Shown here: positions 1 to 5,257 of the stretch, in pieces
Layout of the letters: each line of letters opens with the position of its first letter
Numbering within the stretch: position 1 is the first letter of the stretch
Source of the DNA: Desulfoprunum sp.
Lineage (GTDB): Bacteria; Desulfobacterota; Desulfobulbia; Desulfobulbales; Desulfocapsaceae
Reading direction: 5' to 3'
Length of the DNA stretch: 5,257 nucleotides
NCBI GenBank assembly: GCA_030696435.1
Contig: JAUYSF010000218.1
Coordinates: 1 to 5,257 of the forward strand
Position numbers and translations under genes: made by a program
Notes under the pieces: generated by a model
The model's database searches: none
The model's input: only the letters and a program-made list of their open reading frames with translations
What the model was told of the DNA's origin: nothing

Positions 1-1097
1 CGGCGAACCCGAAGGTCGAGGTGGTCAATGCCACGGTTACCGGCGGTTCCGGCGTCAATGCCAAGGCTGTCCTGAAAACTCGGATGCTGGGTGGAGAGCC
101 GCCCGACAGCTTCCAGGTCCATGCCGGTCAGGAACTGATTGGTACCTGGGTCAAGGCCGACCGTATGGAAAACTTGAGCTTCTTGTTCAAGGAGCAGGGC
201 TGGGAGAAGGTCTTCCCGGCAGGTCTCGTGAAACAGATCGGCACCGATAAGGGTATTTGGTCCGTTCCGGTGAATATCCACCGTTCAAACGTGATCTGGT
301 TTGTCCCGGCGAATCTGAAAAAATGGGGAATAAATGCCCCGACTGGCTGGGATCAGTTCTTCGCTGCTGCCGAGAAACTGAAAGCGAAAGGTATTGTGCC
401 GCTGGCCCTGGCTGAGAACTGGACCGTCAATCATCTCTGGGAGTCGGTGGCCTTGTCTGCCATTGGTGTTGAGAACTGGGAAGCCCTGTGGTCCGGCAAA
501 CTGGCCTTTGACAGCAAGGCTGGGATAAAGGCCTGGCAGCTCTTCGGCAGGGTTCTTGAGTACACTAATCAGGATGCCGCGTCACTTTCCTGGCAGCAAG
601 CAACCGATATGGTAGTCGATGGTCGGGCGGCCTTCAACATTATGGGCGACTGGGCGGCAGGTTATATGGTTACCACCAAAAAACTCGTCCCCGGCACCGG
701 TTTCGGCTGGGCTGCTTCCCCGGGAACGACCGGCAAATTCATGTTCCTGGCCGATTCTTTCGGCCTGCCCAAAGGCGCCCCGAACCGCGACAACGTCATC
801 GCCTGGCTGAGCTTGCTCGGCAGCCGGGAGGGCAGCGATGCCTTCAATCCGCTGAAGGGTTCAATCTCCGCCCGTACTGACAGTGATCTGTCGAAATATA
901 ATGACTATGGTAAATCCGCCGCGGCCGATTTCGGCAAGGACCGTATCGTCGCCTCCCTGGCCCATGGCGTCGCCGCTAATGAAGGCTTCATGAATGATTT
1001 TGCCTCGGTCATGGAGATGTTCATGAAATCGCGCAATGCCGAGGCTGCCGCCAAGGCCGCTCAACAGATCGCCGTAAAGAACGGAATCGGCAAATAA
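1..1097 (+). CDS. Carbohydrate ABC transporter substrate-binding protein, 5'-truncated
   Basis: This is a periplasmic sugar-binding protein of the extracellular solute-binding protein family 1 type (CUT1 importers). It captures a sugar and delivers it to the two permeases encoded next. The frame is open from the window edge (first full codon at base 3) to a TAA at 1095-1097, giving 364 visible residues. Family members are usually a little over 400 residues, so the start and signal peptide lie upstream. The GTG at base 21 is an internal valine, not the start. Visible hallmarks are the GGEPPDSFQVHAGQEL stretch (from base 90) and VPVNIHRSNVIWF (from base 264), which I associate with glucose/mannose-type binding proteins. 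A Trp/Gly-rich region (MGDWAAGY, around 640-668) is typical of the second lobe. Sugar specificity is inferred from resemblance only. The importer role is also supported by the following permease genes. No frameshift is seen. Confidence 0.9.
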   Translation, partial: ANPKVEVVNATVTGGSGVNAKAVLKTRMLGGEPPDSFQVHAGQELIGTWVKADRMENLSFLFKEQGWEKVFPAGLVKQIGTDKGIWSVPVNIHRSNVIWFVPANLKKWGINAPTGWDQFFAAAEKLKAKGIVPLALAENWTVNHLWESVALSAIGVENWEALWSGKLAFDSKAGIKAWQLFGRVLEYTNQDAASLSWQQATDMVVDGRAAFNIMGDWAAGYMVTTKKLVPGTGFGWAASPGTTGKFMFLADSFGLPKGAPNRDNVIAWLSLLGSREGSDAFNPLKGSISARTDSDLSKYNDYGKSAAADFGKDRIVASLAHGVAANEGFMNDFASVMEMFMKSRNAEAAAKAAQQIAVKNGIGK

Positions 1098-1113
1098 ACA
1101 CCTCAACCTGAAC

Positions 1114-1143
1114 GCCCCGTCCCGGTATCCTCCGGGGCGGGGC
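1114..1143 (+). promoter_or_regulatory. Stable intercistronic mRNA hairpin between binding-protein and permease genes
   Basis: GCCCCGTCCCGG (1114-1125) pairs with CCGGGGCGGGGC (1132-1143) over 12 bp. All pairs are Watson-Crick except one G-U (T1120 with G1137), and the loop is TATCCT. No T-run follows, so it is not a standard intrinsic terminator. It starts 16 bases after the binding-protein stop and ends four bases before the GAGAG Shine-Dalgarno of the next gene. In the E. coli malE-malF gap, a structured element protects the upstream message from 3' exonucleases and helps make binding protein in excess over permease. The same role here is inference. It could also slow ribosome loading on the permease gene. 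Confidence 0.6.
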
Positions 1144-1157
1144 CTCCGAGAGCGACC

Positions 1158-2270
1158 ATGAGAAACCATGACCGGATCAAGGCCTTTTGTACCCTCTCTC
1201 CTTCGATCATCCTGATTGGGGTCTTTGTCTACGGCTTTATCGGCAATACCTTCTGGATCTCGCTTACCGATTGGGGTGGGGTGGCGGCCCTGGCCGAAAA
1301 TCCGGTCAAGAATTTCAGCGGGTTTGGTAATTACACTGAGCTCTTCGCCGGCTTTCTCGGCGGCAGTTTTCGGCAGGATTTGGTCAATGCGGTGTATTAT
1401 TCGCTGGCGCTGCTGGCCGGGGCAATTGGCATCGGCCTGTTTCTTGCCGTTCTGCTTGATAACAAACCAGCGGGCGAGGCCTTTTTCCGCACAGTTTTCC
1501 TCTATCCGATGTCCCTGTCTTTTATTGTGACCGGTACCATCTGGCGCTGGATGCTGTCTCCCCAAGGCGGCATCAATATCCTGCCGACCTATGTGGGGCT
1601 CGAGCCGTTGCAGTTCCGCTGGCTCTCGTCGACTACGGCGATCATGGAGTTCGACTGGCAGAATCTGCTGCAGGTTGGCCTCTATATCCTGGCTGCCGTG
1701 CTGATCATCTGGGGACTGTGGAGTTTCAAAGAAAAACCACGTCGAGCCCTGACCCGGCTGCTGCTACCGGGTGTGATCCTGGGCGGCGGGGCCTGGCTGG
1801 GCGGGGATTTGCTACCCAAGGCCCTGTTCATGGAGGAGATGCACGGCTTCAATCTGGCGACGCTCGGTATCATCCTGGCCACGGTTTGGCAGTATTCGGG
1901 CTATACCATGGCCCTTTATCTTGCCGGTTTTACGGGGATATCTCAGGATTTACGGGATGCGGCGATGCTTGACGGGGCAAGTTCGGCGGGCTATTACCGG
2001 CACATCGCCCTGCCGATGGTCAAACCGATTACCATCAGCGCGGTTATTATTCTCTCGCATATCTCCCTGAAGATGTTCGACCTGATCTTCGCCATGACCG
2101 GCCCGGACAACGGCTCGACCGGCCATCCGGCCCTGAACATGTACCTGACCACCTTTCGGGCCAACGAATTCTCACGTGGGGCGGCCATTGCCATCATCCT
2201 CTTTCTGATCGCCGCCACCTTTATCATCCCCTATCTGATCAGCAGCTATCGGCAGAGGAGGGTCCGCTAG
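1158..2270 (+). CDS. Carbohydrate ABC transporter permease, MalF-type, with an apparent extra membrane hairpin
   Basis: This is an inner-membrane subunit of a CUT1 sugar importer, forming the channel with the next gene's product. The ATG at 1158 is preceded by GAGAG (1148-1152) at a five-base spacing. The 370-residue product has hydrophobic segments near residues 12-33, 76-101, 108-130, 170-190, 200-220, 232-255, 292-314 and 340-362. The ATPase-coupling EAA loop is clear: DAAMLDGAS at 267-275, then I283-x-L285-P286, with the canonical G-x9-I-x-LP spacing from G273. The family is usually about 290-310 residues with six helices. Here residues about 165-225 add two more, joined by a basic loop (KEKPRR, 191-196) that should face the cytoplasm. 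MalF of E. coli also has eight helices, but its extra material is near the N-terminus and in a large periplasmic loop. The gene abuts the second permease. The assignment as a permease is secure; the sugar is unknown. Confidence 0.92.
   Translation: MRNHDRIKAFCTLSPSIILIGVFVYGFIGNTFWISLTDWGGVAALAENPVKNFSGFGNYTELFAGFLGGSFRQDLVNAVYYSLALLAGAIGIGLFLAVLLDNKPAGEAFFRTVFLYPMSLSFIVTGTIWRWMLSPQGGINILPTYVGLEPLQFRWLSSTTAIMEFDWQNLLQVGLYILAAVLIIWGLWSFKEKPRRALTRLLLPGVILGGGAWLGGDLLPKALFMEEMHGFNLATLGIILATVWQYSGYTMALYLAGFTGISQDLRDAAMLDGASSAGYYRHIALPMVKPITISAVIILSHISLKMFDLIFAMTGPDNGSTGHPALNMYLTTFRANEFSRGAAIAIILFLIAATFIIPYLISSYRQRRVR
2256..2261 (+). promoter_or_regulatory. Strong Shine-Dalgarno site for the second permease, inside the first permease gene
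   Basis: AGGAGG lies nine bases before the ATG at 2271, within the last codons of the upstream permease, whose TAG (2268-2270) directly abuts that ATG. This near-perfect site decides the start and implies coupled translation, so that the two channel subunits are made in similar amounts. Confidence 0.75.
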
Positions 2271-3095
2271 ATGAACCGGAAGATTACCTTTTCCACCATC
2301 TCTCTCTATGCTGTGCTGATTCTGCTGGCCGCAGTCTATTTGCTGCCGGCCTACCTGACGATGATCACCTCCCTGAAGATGCCGGGCGATATCAGCCTGC
2401 CCAGGTCATGGGAGGTTCCGACAACACTGAATCTGAGCAGTTTCAGCGATGCCTTCAATCTGCTCAAACCCAACATCATCAACTCGTTTATCCTGACGCT
2501 TACAGCCACCTTTTTTTCCACCGTCCTTGGCTCACTCAACGGTTATGTCTTTGCCAAATGGAGGTTTCCCGGCAGCGAGGTCCTTTTCACCCTGTTTCTC
2601 TTTGGTATGTTCATCCCCTATCAGGTTGTCCTCATCCCGCTCTTTCATACCCTGCGGGCCATGCACCTCTATGGCGGACTGCCCGGTCTGATCCTGGCCC
2701 ATGTGGTCTACGGCTTGCCGATCACCTCGCTCATCTTCCGCAATTTCTACGCCCAGATCCCGGATTCCCTGATGGAATCGGCCACCCTCGACGGGGCCGG
2801 CTTCTTCTCGATTTACACCCGGATCATCTTTCCGCTGTCGATTCCCGGCTTCGTCGTCACCTCCCTCTGGCAGTTCACCCAGATCTGGAATGAATTTCTC
2901 TGGGGCATCTGCCTGACCCGCCATACCGCCAACCCGATCACGGTCGGACTCGCCAATTTGGCCGGTGGTCAGGCCGTGAGTTGGAACCTGCCAATGGCCG
3001 GCTCGATCATGGCGGCCCTGCCGGTTTTGCTCATCTATATCCTGCTTGGGCGCTATTTCATTAGAGGCCTGCTTGCTGGTTCGGTGAAGGAATAG
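2271..3095 (+). CDS. Carbohydrate ABC transporter permease, MalG-type
   Basis: This is the second inner-membrane channel subunit of the CUT1 sugar importer. The 274-residue length is normal for MalG-side permeases. Six hydrophobic segments lie near residues 10-33, 70-93, 103-128, 136-158, 193-214 and 241-262. The EAA loop that docks on the ATPase runs from E169 (ESATLDGAG) to I185-x-F187-P188, with the usual nine residues between G175 and I185; Phe replaces the common Leu before Pro. The C-terminus (RYFIRGLLAGSVKE) is the usual ending for this subfamily. The start is fixed by the AGGAGG site and by direct abutment to the previous stop. No ATPase gene follows: the next gene is hsdM after 188 non-coding bases, so the operon's 3' end appears to be here. 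The ATPase must be encoded upstream or elsewhere. Confidence 0.94.
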   Translation: MNRKITFSTISLYAVLILLAAVYLLPAYLTMITSLKMPGDISLPRSWEVPTTLNLSSFSDAFNLLKPNIINSFILTLTATFFSTVLGSLNGYVFAKWRFPGSEVLFTLFLFGMFIPYQVVLIPLFHTLRAMHLYGGLPGLILAHVVYGLPITSLIFRNFYAQIPDSLMESATLDGAGFFSIYTRIIFPLSIPGFVVTSLWQFTQIWNEFLWGICLTRHTANPITVGLANLAGGQAVSWNLPMAGSIMAALPVLLIYILLGRYFIRGLLAGSVKE

Positions 3096-3102
3096 GACAG
3101 GA

Positions 3103-3118
3103 GCGGCATCCGCCTTTT
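3103..3118 (+). terminator. Weak terminator-like hairpin after the transporter operon
   Basis: GCGG (3103-3106), loop CAT, CCGC (3110-3113), then CTTTTCT. It sits eight bases after the permease stop, the expected place for an operon terminator. The stem is only 4 bp and the T-run only four, interrupted by C, so it would be inefficient alone. Confidence 0.35.
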
Positions 3119-3157
3119 CTCTTGCAGACATCACAGTGGATGTTATGTTCAAGTGAT

Positions 3158-3172
3158 TGTATTTAAAATACA
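3158..3172. promoter_or_regulatory. AT-rich inverted repeat upstream of hsdM, possible operator or promoter region
   Basis: TGTATT (3158-3163) and AATACA (3167-3172) form a perfect 6-bp inverted repeat around TAA, in the most AT-rich patch of an otherwise GC-rich window. TAAAAT (3164-3169) matches five of six bases of a sigma-70 -10 box, but no reasonable -35 box lies 16-18 bases upstream. An hsdM promoter is expected somewhere in this gap. Placing it here is a guess from composition and symmetry. Confidence 0.3.
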
Positions 3173-3217
3173 TCAACTGTGCTCAATGGGCGATTAGCCA
3201 ACCATGCCGCCGAAACT

Positions 3218-3242
3218 GGCCTGTTAACAATCACGGCCTGTT
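3218..3242 (+). repeat. Short direct repeat GGCCTGTT before hsdM
   Basis: GGCCTGTT occurs at 3218-3225 and again at 3235-3242, 17 bases apart start to start. The first copy overlaps the palindrome TGTTAACA (3222-3229). It could be a tandem binding site in the hsdM leader or chance. The two perfect 8-base copies are seen directly; a function is not shown. Confidence 0.3.
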
Positions 3243-3266
3243 TTGCCGCGGTGGCAGGCTTTCCAT

Positions 3267-3272
3267 AAAGGA
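3267..3272 (+). promoter_or_regulatory. Shine-Dalgarno site for hsdM
   Basis: AAAGGA lies 11 bases before the ATG at 3284. The spacing is slightly long, but an in-frame TAA at 3266-3268 rules out any upstream start, and the N-terminal sequence from 3284 matches where HsdM proteins normally begin. Confidence 0.55.
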
Positions 3273-3283
3273 CCATTAGACCC

Positions 3284-5257
3284 ATGCCCCCCACCAACTT
3301 TCAGCAACTCGCGAATTTTATCTGGTCTGTGGCTGACCTGTTGCGCGGCCCGTATCGTCCGCCGCAGTACGAGCGGGTGATGTTGCCGCTCACGGTTCTT
3401 CGCCGCTTCGATTCGGTGCTTGAACTCACCAAGGCCGCCGTGCTCAAAAAACACGCGGAACTTTCGGCCAAGGGCCAGGCCAACATTGATGCCATCCTCA
3501 ACAACCTGGCCAAGGATGAGGACGGCAAACCGCTGGGTTTTCACAATCATAGCCAACTCGACTTTCGCAAGCTCAAGGGCGACCCGGATAACATCGGCCG
3601 TCACCTTGCCGACTACATCAACGGCTTTTCCGAGAACATCCGCAAAATCTTCGAGCGTTTCGAGTTCGATAAGGAGATCGAAAAGCTCGAAGAGGCCAAC
3701 CGCCTCTATCAGGTGGTCGCCCAGTTCTCTGAAATGGATCTGCACCCCAAGCGGGTGGACAACATCACTATGGGGCTGGTGTTCGAAGACCTGATCCGGC
3801 GTTTTAATGAAGCGGCGAACGAGACGGCCGGTGACCACTTCACCCCGCGTGAGGTGATTCGGCTGATGGTCAACCTGCTGCTGGAGCCCGATACCAAGGT
3901 GCTCACCCAGGAAGGCATCATCGTCACCATCTGCGATCCGGCCTGCGGCACCGGCGGCATGCTGGCGGAAAGCCAGAACTGGATTCGCGCCCACAACGAA
4001 CACGCCACCGTCAAGGTCTATGGTCAGGATTACAACCCGCGCTCCTACGCTGTCGCCGCCTCCGACCTGCTGATCAAGGGCCACAAGGACAGCCGCATCG
4101 AATATGGCAACACCCTAACCAGCGACCAGTTTGACGGCATGCGTTTCGATTATCTGCTGGCCAATCCCCCCTTTGGCGTGGATTGGAAGGGGGAAAAGAA
4201 GGAGATCGACCGCTGGCCCAACTTCCGTGGCTATAACGGCAAACTGCCGCGTATCAACGACGGTGCGCTGCTGTTTCTGGTCCACATGATCGCCAAATAT
4301 CAGCCCTGGCAGAAAGGCAACCGCGATAAACCCGGCTCGCGCATTGCCATCGTCTTCAACGGCTCGCCGTTGTTCACCGGTGGCGCGGGCAGCGGCGAGA
4401 GCGAAATCCGCCGTTGGATCATCGAGCACGACTGGCTGGAAGCCATTGTCGCCTTGCCTGAGCAGATGTTCTACAACACCGGCATCGGCACCTTTGTCTG
4501 GGTGCTGAGCAACCGCAAGGAGCAGCATCGCAAAGGGAAGATCCAACTTATCGACGCCCGTCAGCGCTTCACGCCGATGAAACGCAGCCTCGGCAATAAA
4601 CGCCGTTATCTTGATGAAGCCGCCATCAGTGATGTCACCCGCGAGCACGGTGCATCAACCGAGTCCAAGACCAGCAAGGTTTTCGATAACGCCGATTTCG
4701 GTTACCGGCGCGTCACCATCCTGCGCCCGCTGCGGTTGCGCTTCCAGATCACCCAGGAAGCCAAGGAACGCTACCTCGACACCTGCCCCGAACTGCTCGA
4801 CGCCGTACTGGCGGTGGAAGAAGCATTGGGCCACGAACCTCATTACGACTGGAACAAGGTCTGGGAGAAGGTGCAGAAGATAGTCAAGATCCTGCCCGAT
4901 GATGTCGAGGGCTGGGCCAATGGCGCCAAGGGCACGGCCCAGAAAAAGCTGTTCCGCGAGGTATTCACCGAGATTGATCCCGAGGCCGAGCCGGTCATCG
5001 CCAAACAGCATAAGAATGAGAAGCTCGACAGCGCCGGCCTGTTTCCCGGCCAGAACCTGCCTCACGAGCTGACACCCTCCGAATTGCAAGCGGTACTGGG
5101 CTTGCATGCCGGGGGAAAAGGCAAGCTCGTCGAATACGAACCCGACCCGGCCCTCAAGGACACCGAAAACATTCCTCTCAAGGAAGACATTGTCAGTTAC
5201 TTCCTGCGCGAAGTGCGGCTCTATGTAGCCGATGCCTGGGTCGACCGGGCAACTCTC
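3284..5257 (+). CDS. hsdM: Type I restriction-modification system DNA methyltransferase subunit HsdM, 3'-truncated
   Basis: HsdM transfers a methyl group from AdoMet to adenine N6 in the site chosen by HsdS, and is also part of the HsdR2M2S1 restriction complex. The frame is open for 658 codons from the ATG at 3284 to the window edge, with no stop. Residues about 10-150 match the helical HsdM N-terminal domain (DLLRGPYRP at 18-26, LPLTVLRRFD at 34-43). HFTPREVIRLMV (185-196) leads into the methyltransferase domain, with AdoMet motif I DPACGTGGM at 218-226 and catalytic motif IV NPPF at 294-297. Family blocks NGSPLF (359-364), GSGESEIRR (369-377) and YNTGIGTFVWVL (397-408) follow. The region after about 455 includes RPLRLRF and, at 631-654, a PLKEDI...DAWVD block that I recall from near the C-terminus of the long HsdM class, so probably only a few dozen residues are missing. 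All key residues are intact. hsdS and hsdR are expected downstream. Confidence 0.95.
   Translation, partial: MPPTNFQQLANFIWSVADLLRGPYRPPQYERVMLPLTVLRRFDSVLELTKAAVLKKHAELSAKGQANIDAILNNLAKDEDGKPLGFHNHSQLDFRKLKGDPDNIGRHLADYINGFSENIRKIFERFEFDKEIEKLEEANRLYQVVAQFSEMDLHPKRVDNITMGLVFEDLIRRFNEAANETAGDHFTPREVIRLMVNLLLEPDTKVLTQEGIIVTICDPACGTGGMLAESQNWIRAHNEHATVKVYGQDYNPRSYAVAASDLLIKGHKDSRIEYGNTLTSDQFDGMRFDYLLANPPFGVDWKGEKKEIDRWPNFRGYNGKLPRINDGALLFLVHMIAKYQPWQKGNRDKPGSRIAIVFNGSPLFTGGAGSGESEIRRWIIEHDWLEAIVALPEQMFYNTGIGTFVWVLSNRKEQHRKGKIQLIDARQRFTPMKRSLGNKRRYLDEAAISDVTREHGASTESKTSKVFDNADFGYRRVTILRPLRLRFQITQEAKERYLDTCPELLDAVLAVEEALGHEPHYDWNKVWEKVQKIVKILPDDVEGWANGAKGTAQKKLFREVFTEIDPEAEPVIAKQHKNEKLDSAGLFPGQNLPHELTPSELQAVLGLHAGGKGKLVEYEPDPALKDTENIPLKEDIVSYFLREVRLYVADAWVDRATL

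Noticed and set aside
1114..1143. The intercistronic hairpin as an intrinsic terminator
   Set aside because: No T-run follows the stem, and the genes on both sides belong to the same transporter, so complete termination there makes little sense.
861..1565. Antisense open frame of 234 codons across the binding-protein/permease junction
   Set aside because: It runs opposite two genes with clear family motifs and through the hairpin gap. Its composition is that of a complement shadow.
3129..3142. CATC...GATG imperfect hairpin in the junction
   Set aside because: It needs a bulge and forms only short arms with no T-run, so it is not distinguishable from chance.
2532..3176. Antisense open frame of 214 codons over the second permease
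   Set aside because: The + strand frame encodes a complete MalG-type permease with EAA loop. The antisense product is a highly charged sequence of no recognised family.
3204..3227. Seven-codon mini-ORF (MPPKLAC) upstream of hsdM as a leader peptide
   Set aside because: It has no Shine-Dalgarno site and no regulatory codon pattern. An ATG followed by a nearby stop is expected by chance.
3244..3259. TGCC-GCGGT-GGCA hairpin and the competing GCCTG/CAGGC pairing before hsdM
   Set aside because: The arms are four or five bases long and mutually exclusive. They are too weak to call a riboswitch or attenuator.
3224..4084. Long antisense open frame of 286 codons over the start of hsdM
   Set aside because: It is the complement of well-supported hsdM coding sequence. 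Its protein is low in recognisable motifs and it has no credible ribosome site. Such open frames are common opposite GC-rich genes.
4115..5107. Two further antisense open frames (4115-4648 and 4655-5107) over hsdM
   Set aside because: Both are shadows of the hsdM frame, which carries the conserved methyltransferase blocks in the same stretch.

Overview
The window is GC-rich bacterial DNA coding almost entirely on the + strand. It holds four genes: the end of a carbohydrate ABC-transporter operon (binding protein, then two permeases), a 188-base non-coding junction, and the first 658 codons of a type I restriction-modification methyltransferase, hsdM. Codon choice, the binding-protein-dependent importer and the type of HsdM fit a Gram-negative bacterium, with Proteobacteria or Desulfobacterota as a loose guess. 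Nothing here fixes the species.

Layout. Bases 1-1097 are the binding protein, lacking its N-terminus and signal peptide. A 60-base gap follows and contains a very stable 12-bp hairpin. Bases 1158-2270 encode the MalF-side permease and 2271-3095 the MalG-side permease. The second permease starts on the base after the first one's stop codon and has a strong Shine-Dalgarno site inside the upstream gene. Together they form a CUT1-type sugar importer: the binding protein captures sugar in the periplasm and the two permeases form the channel. The ATPase that must power it is not in the window. It lies upstream, lies elsewhere, or is shared with another transporter.

Bases 3096-3283 are non-coding. 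They hold a weak terminator-like hairpin just after the permease stop, an AT-rich patch with a short inverted repeat, and an 8-base direct repeat. This looks like the boundary between two unrelated units. From 3284 to the window edge hsdM is open, with clear AdoMet-binding (DPACGTGG) and catalytic (NPPF) motifs. The hsdS and hsdR partners would be expected downstream.

I found no undescribed system. The points most worth a second look are an apparent extra two-helix hairpin in the first permease, the intercistronic hairpin after the binding-protein gene, and the switch from a transporter operon lacking an ATPase gene to a defence locus.
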